From assembly GCA_002707155.1 (NCBI GenBank), contig PAME01000014.1, forward strand, positions 1 through 64,000: a stretch of 64,000 bases of DNA, read 5' to 3'. Each line of letters begins with the position of its first letter. The stretch's first letter is position 1. The position numbers were made by a program, and so were the translations under genes. This document shows, in pieces, positions 45,567 through 54,142 of this stretch. The DNA is from Crocinitomicaceae bacterium (GTDB lineage: Bacteria; Bacteroidota; Bacteroidia; Flavobacteriales_G; Salibacteraceae). The notes under the pieces were generated by a model. It made no database searches. It was not told the origin of the DNA and was given only the letters and a program-made list of their open reading frames with translations.

Positions 45567-45845
45567 ATGGACAATATTAAATCAGAAGGGCTTTCGCGAA
45601 ATAATGAAGTTTTTTTTGAGCAAATAGTAAGAGCAGGAAAACGAACCTATTTTTTTGATGTTAAAGCCACTAGAAGCAATGATTACTATCTAACAATGAC
45701 AGAAAGTATAAAACGATTTAAAGATGATGGGACTTATACTTTTCAAAAGCATAAAATTTTTCTTTACAAAGAGGACTTCGATGAATTTGAAGCCGCCCTT
45801 AAAAATTGTCTCAATAAGATTCAAGAATTGCAATTGGATAATTAG
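45567..45845 (+). CDS. PUR-alpha-like nucleic-acid-binding protein (DUF3276)
   Basis: This 92-residue protein matches DUF3276, the bacterial version of the PUR repeat that binds single-stranded, purine-rich DNA or RNA as a dimer. The pattern FEQIVRAGKRTYFFDVKAT (about 18-36) followed by DYYLTMTESIKRF is the PUR fold strand set, and DEFEAALKNCLNKIQ is the helix. In Bacteroidota these act on nucleic acids, with roles not well known. A 98-bp upstream region has no clear -7 box. Confidence 0.85.
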   Translation: MDNIKSEGLSRNNEVFFEQIVRAGKRTYFFDVKATRSNDYYLTMTESIKRFKDDGTYTFQKHKIFLYKEDFDEFEAALKNCLNKIQELQLDN

Positions 45846-45867
45846 GACAAATTAGTTCCTATTCATT

Positions 45868-47481
45868 TTAAACCTCACTATCCATCACATCAGTCATAAC
45901 ATGATATCTAGGATCATCAATTGAAGTTTCAATTACTGATTCTAGGCCAGGGTTAGCCTTAAGAAGTAGCACCTTACATTCCGGGCTTAAATGGGTAAAC
46001 CTCAGTTCTTTTCCTAAACTTAAGTATTTCTTTGCTAAATTATCAACTGCCTCTATGCCTGAATGGTCCGTAACCTTACTTTCGATAAAGTCTATTTCAA
46101 CTCTATTTGGATCATTTTTAGTATCGAACTTTGCATTAAAGTTTTGTATAGAACCAAAAAATAATGGCCCCCAAATCTCATAAACCTTTGTACCATCCTC
46201 TTTGATCCTCTTTCGAGCCCTAATCATAGTTGCGTTTTTCCAAGCAAAAACCAAAGCAGACATTATAACGCCTGCAATAACAGCAATAGCCAAATCTTGC
46301 CAAACGGTTATTGCTGAAACCGCAATTAATACAAAGGCATCAGACTTAGGTATTTTATGTAATATCCTAAAACTACTCCATGCAAAAGTTCCAATTACTA
46401 CCATAAACATAACTCCAACCAATGCAGCAAGTGGGATTTGCTCGATTAATCCAGCTCCGAATAAAACAAAAGCTAGTAGAGCTAAAGCCGCAACTATTCC
46501 TGAAAGTCGACCACGTCCTCCTGAGTTAACATTTATGATAGATTGACCTATCATGGCACAACCGCCCATACCACCAAATAATCCATTAAGGATGTTAGCT
46601 CCACCTTGAGCTATACACTCTCTATTTCCACTTCCTCTCGACTCAGTTATTTCATCTACTAGGTTTAGCGTCATTAGAGATTCAATAAGGCCTACAGACG
46701 CCAACAAAAAGGCAGTCGAAATAACTAATCCCCAATGACCTTGCAGGGTATCTAATAGGCTAAAAATTTGAAATTGGAAAGTAGGTAAACCACCTTGTAA
46801 ACCAGACCCACCGCCATCTTTAATGAAACTACCTACTGTACCTACCTCTATTCCACCAAAAATAGTAATACAAGCAACCACAATAATTGCCGTTAAAGCA
46901 GCAGGAATTTTATCAGTGAGTTTAGGCAAAAAATGCATTATAGCCATAGTAAGGCCAACGAGCCCGAGCATTATAAACATTGCATTACCTTGCAACCATT
47001 GAGTGTTTCCATTGCTAGTTTCAGTAAACAAACCCAATTGAGATAAGAAAATTACAATTGCCAAACCATTTACAAAACCCATCATCACTGGATGTGGGAT
47101 AAGTCGGACAAATTTACCAAGCTTGAAAACACCTGCTGATATCTGTATCAACCCTACGATAGGAAGAGCTATAAAGAGCCATTGTAATCCAAGATTTTCG
47201 ATAGGTTGATCTAATGCCAAGCCAACTTGATTTCCTTGTTGAATCATATGCACCATAACTACAGCCATTGCTCCAGTTGCACCAGAAATCATTCCTGGAC
47301 GACCACCAAATAATGCCGTAACGATTCCCATCATAAAGGCACCATATAGACCAACTAGAGGATCTATTCCGGCTACAAACGAAAATGCAACCGCCTCAGG
47401 AACCAATGCAAGAGCAACTGTAAGACCAGATAAAATATCGTTTTTCGGATTAAGGGTAAAGTTGTGTATGACTTTTCTCAT
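45868..47481 (-). CDS. SulP-family anion transporter with STAS domain
   Basis: The 537-residue transporter moves an inorganic anion (sulfate or bicarbonate) across the inner membrane. Twelve or so hydrophobic helices fill residues 15-410; the first carries GLTVALALVPEAVAFSFVAG, and the core has GGMGGCAMIGQSIINVNSGG. A STAS domain runs from about 440 to the end (VEIDFIESKVTDHSGIEAV). The bicarbonate branch of this family often has a carbonic anhydrase next to it; none is seen here, so the anion is undecided. Confidence 0.92.
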   Translation of the reverse strand: MRKVIHNFTLNPKNDILSGLTVALALVPEAVAFSFVAGIDPLVGLYGAFMMGIVTALFGGRPGMISGATGAMAVVMVHMIQQGNQVGLALDQPIENLGLQWLFIALPIVGLIQISAGVFKLGKFVRLIPHPVMMGFVNGLAIVIFLSQLGLFTETSNGNTQWLQGNAMFIMLGLVGLTMAIMHFLPKLTDKIPAALTAIIVVACITIFGGIEVGTVGSFIKDGGGSGLQGGLPTFQFQIFSLLDTLQGHWGLVISTAFLLASVGLIESLMTLNLVDEITESRGSGNRECIAQGGANILNGLFGGMGGCAMIGQSIINVNSGGRGRLSGIVAALALLAFVLFGAGLIEQIPLAALVGVMFMVVIGTFAWSSFRILHKIPKSDAFVLIAVSAITVWQDLAIAVIAGVIMSALVFAWKNATMIRARKRIKEDGTKVYEIWGPLFFGSIQNFNAKFDTKNDPNRVEIDFIESKVTDHSGIEAVDNLAKKYLSLGKELRFTHLSPECKVLLLKANPGLESVIETSIDDPRYHVMTDVMDSEV

Positions 47482-47506
47482 GCTATTGGGGCTTCAAAAA
47501 TGGCGG

Positions 47507-47514
47507 CAAAAGTA
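47507..47514 (-). promoter_or_regulatory. -7 promoter box for SulP gene
   Basis: Reverse strand reads TACTTTTG, a perfect TAnnTTTG, 25 bp before the ATG. Confidence 0.5.
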
Positions 47515-47563
47515 ACCTTAAAAATCACCCTACATTATATATTAAAATACCCTTCTTTGTTCT

Positions 47564-48169
47564 GTGGTATTTCTTGAAGGCTATTTAATTGGATTGGCAA
47601 TGATCGTTTTCATTGGCCCCGTATTTTTCACCTTACTTCAGAGTGCTTTTCGGTTTGGTAAATTATCTGGCATCATGGTCGCCATTGGCATTATTGTAAG
47701 CGATATCGTATGCGTTCTAATCTACTATTTTGGATTAAATAGAATTGAATTACCAGCCTCTTCAAATTATATTATAGCGTTAACTGGTGCTATAATTCTA
47801 ATCGGGTTGGGTATCAAATACCTACTTCAAAAACCGCCAAATAGTGAAGTCTCATTTGCTTCAAATCTGAATTTAGTTTCCTCGTTTACAAAAGGTTTCG
47901 CCGTTAATTTCGTAAACCCATTCGTATTTGTGGTTTGGGCAGGGATATTTGTATTTGCAAAAGAATCTTATTCAACCCAAACTGAAGTTCAATACCACTT
48001 GATAGCAGTATTAGCTGGTATCTTAACAACTGATCTACTGAAGGTGCTTTTGGCGGATAAGATCAAACCCTTTTTAAAGCCAAAAATTCTTGAAAAAACC
48101 ACGAAATTTTTTGGAATTGTAATGATAGGATTTGCCTTTAGACTTATTCTATATTTGTATACATTGTAA
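47564..48169 (+). CDS. LysE-family exporter
   Basis: This 201-residue membrane protein of the LysE/RhtB type exports an amino acid or related small molecule. It starts at GTG (47564, GTGGTATTTCTTGAAGG), the first in-frame start consistent with the typical LEGYLIGLAMIVFIGPVFFT opening. Six hydrophobic helices are visible, and GFAVNFVNPFVFVVWAG is the conserved fourth segment. The substrate cannot be predicted. Divergent from the SulP gene with 82 bp between. Confidence 0.85.
   Translation: MVFLEGYLIGLAMIVFIGPVFFTLLQSAFRFGKLSGIMVAIGIIVSDIVCVLIYYFGLNRIELPASSNYIIALTGAIILIGLGIKYLLQKPPNSEVSFASNLNLVSSFTKGFAVNFVNPFVFVVWAGIFVFAKESYSTQTEVQYHLIAVLAGILTTDLLKVLLADKIKPFLKPKILEKTTKFFGIVMIGFAFRLILYLYTL
48150..48157 (+). 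promoter_or_regulatory. Perfect -7 box at 3' end of LysE-type gene
   Basis: TATATTTG is a perfect TAnnTTTG lying inside the end of the LysE gene, pointing into the ORF-less stretch that follows. No -33 TTG at 19 bp. It may be chance in AT-rich coding DNA. Confidence 0.3.
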
Positions 48170-48534
48170 ACATAAAGCACTGTAATTTAATTACTTAAAC
48201 GCGATCGGAGCAGCGTTAATTCCTGGGATTTGGTTATTATCATCCGAAAGTGGCTGGCACCGCATGAATGGAAGCATCTGGAATGCCAAATGAAAAGGTT
48301 AAAGGTGGCAACATGCCATGTTTGAAAGACGACGCTTTAAATACATTTTAATTAATGCAGGATATTGGAATTTAACTGTCGCACTTACGGGTGTTGTTAT
48401 TTACTAATGGGCATAGGGTAGTTTTTAGTTAGGCGTAAATAGTTGCATGTTGTAGAAACTATTTACTGCTTTGTAGTTGAAGACATGATGAATAAAAATT
48501 TAAAACGGTCGGCAATAAATGCTGATTTTTTTTT
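48164..48534 (+). ncRNA. Candidate structured non-coding transcript
   Basis: About 350 bp hold no credible open frame on either strand. A perfect -7 box lies just upstream (48150-48157), a T9-tailed hairpin ends the stretch (48509-48534), and inside is a perfect 10-bp stem (GTAAATAGTT 48435-48444, AACTATTTAC 48457-48466) with a 12-nt loop, plus a 5-bp stem AACGC/GCGTT (48198-48202, 48213-48217). This could be a regulatory RNA or the eroded remains of a gene; I cannot tell which. No known RNA family is recognised. Confidence 0.3.
48509..48534 (+). terminator. Rho-independent terminator
   Basis: Stem TCGGCA (48509-48514) pairs with TGCTGA (48520-48525) with one G-T wobble, loop ATAAA, then nine T residues (48526-48534). 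It reads best on the plus strand. On the minus strand it lies just after the broken Kazal gene. Confidence 0.6.
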
Positions 48535-48736
48535 ATTGGCATTTACCTTCTGAGTATTGTTTTATCCCTGACCGTTCTGCATAATAGTTGTTTCAATACG
48601 TTTCTCCATCACAGCCACAAACCGGTTCGTAAATATCTAAACAACTATTGTTAAGCGTTCGTTTCTCATTACAATCATTTTTGCAACCTATAATGACTAG
48701 AAAGAGTAACCCAACTACGAGATACTTTAAATTCAT
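48533..48736 (-). pseudogene. Kazal-type protease-inhibitor lipoprotein broken by TGA
   Basis: From the ATG at 48736 the frame reads a lipoprotein signal (LLFLVIIGC, Cys18) and then a Kazal domain: CLDIYEPVCGCDGETY, codons 32-47. Codon 48 is TGA (48595-48593). Reading on, the same frame continues the Kazal pattern (NNYYAERSGIKQY, then EGKCQ) to a TAA at codon 68. Kazal domains normally read T-Y-x-N-x-C-x-A; here the x after Tyr is a stop and the Cys is Tyr (codon 51). The domain is thus disrupted twice. An intact version would inhibit serine proteases at the cell surface. It lies 14 bp after the YdjM-like gene in the same direction. Confidence 0.75.
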
Positions 48737-48750
48737 GTATTAAAGATAAA

Positions 48751-49758
48751 TTAGTTTCCCTTTATTCGAGTCCACAGAACAGAGAACATCTCTTTAGCGT
48801 TCTCAATTTCAGGTTGCCGCTGAGATACAGTAAGTGTACCGTCAACGTAAACCAAGTCGTATCGAAATACAAACTCTTCGGTTGCATCACCAAATGAAAA
48901 CATACCAAAGCGCAAATCATTGAATGCGTATCCTTCTTCTGTCTTTTTAATTATGTACCAACCCTTGCAAAGCTTAATTAATCGCTGTACCATTTCCTCT
49001 TGCATAATTTCTTCAAACTCGCCTCGATTTTTATCTATTTGATTAAAATAGATTTGATCCTGAGTATCAAAAAGGGAATAATAACCAATAAAATAGCTGC
49101 TATCGGCGTCCACGTTTGCAGTCCACAAAACAGTATTTAAAGGAGTCGGACGATTTGAAATCTCGTTGAATTCAATATCCTGTGCTTTTAAACTATCCTC
49201 AAATTTAAAATAGGTATATCCCTTTATTCCTATAGTCAATACCATGTAAATTGTACTTAGAATTATTCCAAGTTTATTGATGGAACTTCGCCTTGGGTTA
49301 GTTCTGTGATAAAACATAGCAGCAGCTGTGCACACCAAAAATGGAATAGTATAAAGCGGGTCTGCAACAAAAATATTTTGGTAAGAGACCTTTAATTCAA
49401 GTGGCCAAAAAAGTTGTGTTCCCCAAGTAGTATGTGCATCTAGCAGAGGGTGTGTAATCAAACTCCAAAAGAATAACCACGACCATTGTTTCCAATTAGC
49501 TTCTTGAGATTTTCGGTAAATTTTACTAACCAACCAGCCAAAAATAGGCGCAGCTAAAACACTAAATAATATAGAGTGTGAAAACCCCCGATGCATTTCA
49601 TTGGCAGTTACAATATCAGTAAACTGCTTAGCCAAGACATCTAAATCGGGAATCGTTCCAGCAATTGCTCCCCAAAGCATTGCTTTATTCCCTATTTTCT
49701 TACCTAGCGTTACCTCAGCAACAGCAGCTCCAAGTACAATTTGTGTTAACGAATCCAT
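48751..49758 (-). CDS. YdjM-like metal-dependent hydrolase, membrane
   Basis: The 335-residue inner-membrane protein begins MDSLTQIVLGAAVAEVTLGK, typical of the YdjM/DUF457 family, and has the conserved acidic/His residues GTIPDLDVL, HRGFSHS (about 55-61) and HPLLDAHTTWG, likely metal ligands. Four to five hydrophobic segments lie in the N-terminal half; the C-terminal part is soluble. In E. coli the relative is part of the LexA regulon; no LexA box was looked for with confidence here. The start overlaps the preceding GNAT stop (TAATG on the minus strand). The broken Kazal gene follows. Confidence 0.88.
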   Translation of the reverse strand: MDSLTQIVLGAAVAEVTLGKKIGNKAMLWGAIAGTIPDLDVLAKQFTDIVTANEMHRGFSHSILFSVLAAPIFGWLVSKIYRKSQEANWKQWSWLFFWSLITHPLLDAHTTWGTQLFWPLELKVSYQNIFVADPLYTIPFLVCTAAAMFYHRTNPRRSSINKLGIILSTIYMVLTIGIKGYTYFKFEDSLKAQDIEFNEISNRPTPLNTVLWTANVDADSSYFIGYYSLFDTQDQIYFNQIDKNRGEFEEIMQEEMVQRLIKLCKGWYIIKKTEEGYAFNDLRFGMFSFGDATEEFVFRYDLVYVDGTLTVSQRQPEIENAKEMFSVLWTRIKGN

Positions 49759-50963
49759 TAGCCAAAGGTAAAGTTTGCCTTGAAAGGGTTTCTCAATTCA
49801 AACGCACTTGGATTTATCGAGGAAATGATAGGTTTCAACAACTGATTCGATAATTTATTTCTATGTCGAATGTATAATTTCATATCCAGTGGTACTGCAC
49901 CTAGTGTACTTTTCAGCTCTTCTGCAGTTCGGCCAAAATGGATCTTAATTAAGTTCTTCTCTATCGCAAAAGCAACCATATCATACAACATTCTTTGGTA
50001 CAGGGCCTTTGATCTATTCACTTCGTAATCTAATCCGACATAATTAGCTTCAACGCTCCGATTGCTTAAAATAGTAGCACAACAAAAACCAACTAGTTTT
50101 TCATTTAAATAGTAACCTGTAAACTTCAATTTATCGCCAATAGCTCTCTTTAACTCTATGAATGTACTCGCCTTTAATTCACCCAAACTAAATTCAGATT
50201 GATCCACTACGTTATCGAACAGTTCCTGAATTCTTGCGCTGCTTTCCTCTATTTCAGTTGCTGTTAGCTGACGATGTGTAAGTTCCACAGATTTCTTAAA
50301 AGCACTTTTTGCCTTGGTTCTGAATTTGGCAGTCATACTAGCAAGGTAATCATCAAAGGATTTCCACTCTTCATGAATGGGCAAAACCATATTCACATCA
50401 ATCATAAAACCCTTGAAATCGTGTTTTTTAAGCAGATCGCTATTTGTAAAGGATTCTGGCCAAAATTCCTTGAGTAAATAATACGAAACTTGATTATCGT
50501 TTATATTCTCAGACTCACGAATCCGCTTTAAACCTGTGTTTAACATTGCCATGGCATCTTTCGGAGAAGTCGAATCTGAAAAAGCATATCCATTTTCTCC
50601 ACAAGAAAAAAGATTGCCACACACAAGAACCTTGGCGTTAATGGTTTTCAATAATTTTTTCCGAATATTCTCAGCTACTTTGCAAAAGATCTCTTCGTGG
50701 TTTTCAATGTTGTCTTTGATTGAAACAATTTGCACAACGGCGATACCTATAGGATCGTTTTTTTGATTGTAAAATTGAAGGTATCGAAAGCTGAGCTCTG
50801 AAGAAAGTGTTTCTTCTATCGCTTTTAAATAAGATATAGAAAGATAAATATTTTCTTCAAAATTTGCGTCATTCCACAATTCAGAATTCACTAAATCTAT
50901 AGAATCAAATACCCCGATTTTGAATTCACTTTTTTCTTTAACACAAACTGGTTTCCATACCAT
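49758..50963 (-). CDS. GNAT-fold acyltransferase-like protein
   Basis: This 401-residue protein has a C-terminal GNAT-like domain (about residues 180-380) with the segments FTGYYLNEKLVGFCCATIL and VGLDYEVNRSKALYQRMLYDMV, a pattern of the peptidogalycan-biosynthesis/DUF482-like acyltransferase families. The N-terminal half is beta-alpha with no named domain. No signal peptide, so it should act inside the cell. It is co-transcribed with the YdjM-like gene, whose ATG overlaps its stop by one base. The substrate is unknown. Confidence 0.7.
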   Translation of the reverse strand: MVWKPVCVKEKSEFKIGVFDSIDLVNSELWNDANFEENIYLSISYLKAIEETLSSELSFRYLQFYNQKNDPIGIAVVQIVSIKDNIENHEEIFCKVAENIRKKLLKTINAKVLVCGNLFSCGENGYAFSDSTSPKDAMAMLNTGLKRIRESENINDNQVSYYLLKEFWPESFTNSDLLKKHDFKGFMIDVNMVLPIHEEWKSFDDYLASMTAKFRTKAKSAFKKSVELTHRQLTATEIEESSARIQELFDNVVDQSEFSLGELKASTFIELKRAIGDKLKFTGYYLNEKLVGFCCATILSNRSVEANYVGLDYEVNRSKALYQRMLYDMVAFAIEKNLIKIHFGRTAEELKSTLGAVPLDMKLYIRHRNKLSNQLLKPIISSINPSAFELRNPFKANFTFG

Positions 50964-50981
50964 AAAAATATTTTACAAGCA

Positions 50982-50989
50982 CAAATCTA
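50982..50989 (-). promoter_or_regulatory. -7 promoter box for GNAT-YdjM unit
   Basis: Reverse strand reads TAGATTTG, a perfect TAnnTTTG, 18 bp before the ATG. Confidence 0.5.
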
Positions 50990-51058
50990 ACCTACAAGAA
51001 AAGCACCTTTTGCTTAATAAATGGTAAGAATTATTTAATGACCGAACTAACCATTAAA

Positions 51059-52174
51059 TTACTGAACCCACCACTCTTCTTTTGGCAAATCAACACCAAT
51101 GGCAAACCGTCCTCCTATTACCGGGGTGACATAATTTGCGTTTTCTTCAATCGCTTTTTTGGTAAACCTAAGAATTGGATCTTGCCAAACGTGTGGAGCT
51201 AAATCAAATGCCCCCCAATGAATAGGCATTAGGATTTTTCCTTGTACATCCATTCCCGCTTGTACCGATTCTTCAGGCATCATGTGAATTGCAGCCCAAT
51301 CTTCATTGTACTGTCCACATTCCATCATAGCAAAATCAAATGGCCCTAGTTTTTCCCCAATTTCTTTAAAATGAGGTCCGTAGCCGCCATCACCACTGAA
51401 ATAAATATTGTCTTTGCTTCCTTTAATTACCCAACTCGCCCATTGGGTTTTGTTTCTGTCGTTAATCGCTCTACCAGAGAAATGTCTAGACGGAGCAGCA
51501 GTAAAAGTTAACCCGTCAAAATCTGCATTTTGCCACCAGTCCAATTCAGTAATATTTTCTGCAGGAACACCCCAAGATTTTAGATGAGAACCTACTCCAA
51601 GCGCTGTAAAAAAGTGATCGGTTTTGTCTTTTAATTTCAAAATCGACTCATGATCCAAATGATCGTAATGATCGTGCGAAATTATAATGGCGTCAATATG
51701 CGGAAGCGCTTCAAAATTTATGGGTTCTTCATAACCAAATCGCTGCGTCATAAAACTAACCGGTGCAGATGAAGGGCCTAACATGGGGTCTATAAGTATA
51801 ACTTTTCCATCTATTTCTAGCATTACCGCAGAATGGCCATACCAAGTTATGTAACTCAAAGAGTCTACGTGCGTTTCGTTGCCTTCGTTCCAGTCTGTAG
51901 GTAAAGGTTTACTTGGGTTTTTTCCTTTAGGTGGTGATAGAAAACCCCATAATAATCCGGGCATATTAGAAAGCTTCAAATCCATGCTGGTTTCAATAAG
52001 ATTTACAAAACCACCTTCGGTGTAATGCTCAGATTGTTTTACCCGCTCTAAATCTGCTCCTTCAGGCTTTTGACCAAACTGGGGAGCAAAGGACACAAAT
52101 AGGGAAATTCCTATTGCAAAAAATATAATTACAAATAGAATAATCATGAGAAGACGTTTAAATAGTTTAAGCAT
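51059..52174 (-). CDS. MBL-fold hydrolase, NAPE-PLD/UlaG-like
   Basis: The 371-residue protein carries one N-terminal membrane helix (about 4-28) and a metallo-beta-lactamase fold. The metal site HDHYDHLDH is at about residues 160-168, and further ligands are expected in PSRHFSGR, FSGDGGYGPHF and the late MPIHWGAFDLA. TWYGHSAVMLEIDG is the usual opening strand of the UlaG/NAPE-phospholipase D branch. It may cleave a phosphodiester in a lipid or sugar; the anchor suggests a periplasmic action. A weaker box TACTATTG lies upstream on the minus strand (52197-52204). Confidence 0.88.
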   Translation of the reverse strand: MLKLFKRLLMIILFVIIFFAIGISLFVSFAPQFGQKPEGADLERVKQSEHYTEGGFVNLIETSMDLKLSNMPGLLWGFLSPPKGKNPSKPLPTDWNEGNETHVDSLSYITWYGHSAVMLEIDGKVILIDPMLGPSSAPVSFMTQRFGYEEPINFEALPHIDAIIISHDHYDHLDHESILKLKDKTDHFFTALGVGSHLKSWGVPAENITELDWWQNADFDGLTFTAAPSRHFSGRAINDRNKTQWASWVIKGSKDNIYFSGDGGYGPHFKEIGEKLGPFDFAMMECGQYNEDWAAIHMMPEESVQAGMDVQGKILMPIHWGAFDLAPHVWQDPILRFTKKAIEENANYVTPVIGGRFAIGVDLPKEEWWVQ

Positions 52175-52305
52175 AACAATTACATTTTTAACCGTGCAAT
52201 AGTATTGATTTACAGAGGAGTAAAATCAACACTAATTAAGGTTCATATAATTACATGATAAATTAAAGAAGGGAAAAGTGTTATTTGACCTAAAAAATAA
52301 AGGGA

Positions 52306-54054
52306 TTAAAACCTAACGGAGTCACCCTTTGCTGCTTTACAAACATCATGAATGTGATCCCCTAGCTTTTCAGCTGAAGAAAGTAAATCCACGTAAATAA
52401 GTCCAGCCTTAATGTTGTAATCTCCCTTTTCAATGCTCTTTAAATGTTGCTTTCTGAACTTAGCATGTAACTCATCTATTTCATTTTCCACAGCTTGAAT
52501 ATCTGTCAAGTTTCCAGTAGAATAATCTTTTTCCAGAATGTCTTCCATTATTACAAAGGCCTCTTTTACTTTTTCAAAAAGCTCCAAAACCTTTTCACGC
52601 TGAGACGGAGTAAACCAAATTTTGGCATCTACTTTTCGCTCAAAAGTTCGTGACATTTGGTAAATAACATCTCCTCCACGCTCAAGGTCGTTTATGATGC
52701 TCAGCATTGTTCGAATTTTTAACGAGCTTTTTTCTGATAATTCCGTTTCAGAAATTTTAATCAAATATTGACCTACAGCCAATTCCATTTGATCAGAGAT
52801 ATCCTCATATGTCTGAATTTTTTTAAGCCTTTTCTTGATTTTACCGGGGTTCTTTTCTAGAATCAACCCATTCATGGTATTCATCATTTTGAACACAACA
52901 TTTCCAAAATGCGAAATCTCTTTTTGAGCCTCCATTAAAGATAATTCTACCGAAGCTGTAACTCCAGAGCCAATGTACTCTAGGTTGAACTTTTCATCTT
53001 CTTCATCTTTTGGTTTAATCATTTTCTCCGCCAAGCGAGCTAATTGAGGGGCAAACCAAACTAGCATAAGCATATTGGTTACGTTAAATATTGTGTGAAA
53101 CGTAGAAAGCCCGTAGGTTACAGCAGTTTCTCGAGTATGCAACTCTTCGGCAGTAAAACCATCCAGTTCAGTGTTTAAACCCCAAAGCAACGGCGATTGA
53201 AACCCAAGAGAAATCAAAACTATATCGACCAGCTGCAAGAAAAACGGGAAAAGTAACATCATCCATGTTACTCCAATTACATTAAACATAGAGTGGATTC
53301 TTGCCGCTCGTTTAGCATGCACATTTCCTACTAAAGCAGCTAATTCTGCAGTAACCGTTGTGCCAATATTTTCACCCAAAACTAAAGCAGCAGCTACATC
53401 AAAAGTAATCCAGCCTTTAGCTACTAGTACAAGCGTAATAGTCATTGAGGCGCTAGACGATTGCACTATAATGGTTATGAAGGTACCAATGAGGATGAAA
53501 ATAAAGTAGGATAAGTAGCCAAGGTTGGCAAAACCCCTTAAAAACTCAAGAATTTCTGGGTGCTGATCGATCTCCGGCACACTATCTTTTAAAAACTTTA
53601 ACCCTAAAAATAGTAAGGCAAATCCAATTAAAAACTCAGCCCAAAATCGCCAATTCCCTTTTCGAACAAAAAGCATGGGCAACGCTACAGCGATTATAGG
53701 TAAAGACATGGCTGCAATATTCACCTTGAATCCAAAAAAGGAAACCATCCATGCAGTTACCGTGGTGCCAATATTAGCGCCCATAACTATACCCGCAGAT
53801 TGTAACAACGAAAGAAGCCCTGCATTTACAAAACTTACCGTCATAACGGTAGTAGCTGAACTCGACTGGACTAAAAGTGTAATGAGAAATCCTGATAGTA
53901 CACCAAGAAAGCGATTTCTAGTCATGGTATTCAGAACCTGCTTAAGCTGATCGCCCGCTGCCTTCTGAATCCCTTCACTCATTACTTTCATTCCGTAAAT
54001 GAAAAATCCGAGTGCACCTAGTGCTTCAATTAAATCAAATAAGCTGAAATTCAT
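52306..54054 (-). CDS. Na/Pi-cotransporter family protein with PhoU-like tail
   Basis: This 582-residue protein belongs to the NptA/YjbB group of Na+-coupled phosphate transporters. Two inverted repeats each hold a QSSSA motif (about 61-66 and 200-205: LVQSSSATTVMTVSF and IVQSSSASMTITLVLV). Eight to nine hydrophobic helices end near 340. The C-terminal 200 residues are helical and charged, with the PhoU-like spacing of Glu and Asp seen in relatives. It should move phosphate across the inner membrane; direction is not predictable. Confidence 0.9.
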   Translation of the reverse strand: MNFSLFDLIEALGALGFFIYGMKVMSEGIQKAAGDQLKQVLNTMTRNRFLGVLSGFLITLLVQSSSATTVMTVSFVNAGLLSLLQSAGIVMGANIGTTVTAWMVSFFGFKVNIAAMSLPIIAVALPMLFVRKGNWRFWAEFLIGFALLFLGLKFLKDSVPEIDQHPEILEFLRGFANLGYLSYFIFILIGTFITIIVQSSSASMTITLVLVAKGWITFDVAAALVLGENIGTTVTAELAALVGNVHAKRAARIHSMFNVIGVTWMMLLFPFFLQLVDIVLISLGFQSPLLWGLNTELDGFTAEELHTRETAVTYGLSTFHTIFNVTNMLMLVWFAPQLARLAEKMIKPKDEEDEKFNLEYIGSGVTASVELSLMEAQKEISHFGNVVFKMMNTMNGLILEKNPGKIKKRLKKIQTYEDISDQMELAVGQYLIKISETELSEKSSLKIRTMLSIINDLERGGDVIYQMSRTFERKVDAKIWFTPSQREKVLELFEKVKEAFVIMEDILEKDYSTGNLTDIQAVENEIDELHAKFRKQHLKSIEKGDYNIKAGLIYVDLLSSAEKLGDHIHDVCKAAKGDSVRF

Positions 54055-54070
54055 CAGGGGGTATTTTCGT

Positions 54071-54078
54071 CAAAAGTA
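54071..54078 (-). promoter_or_regulatory. -7 promoter box for Na/Pi gene
   Basis: Reverse strand reads TACTTTTG, a perfect TAnnTTTG, 16 bp before the ATG. Confidence 0.5.
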
Positions 54079-54142
54079 TTTTAATCAAGCACCATGAAAT
54101 GCAGCGCCATGTTAACGAATTGTTAGCAAATATAGAGCTAAC

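Noticed and set aside
48428-48434. GTTAGGC, matching the integron attC core GTTRRRY
   Set aside because: No complementary RYYYAAC core at the right distance and no integrase nearby; the ATTTAAC found upstream does not pair with it.
48593-48595. TGA in the Kazal frame as a selenocysteine codon
   Set aside because: No stem-loop suited to recoding is visible after it, the position is not a Cys in the family, and a family Cys is lost three codons on.
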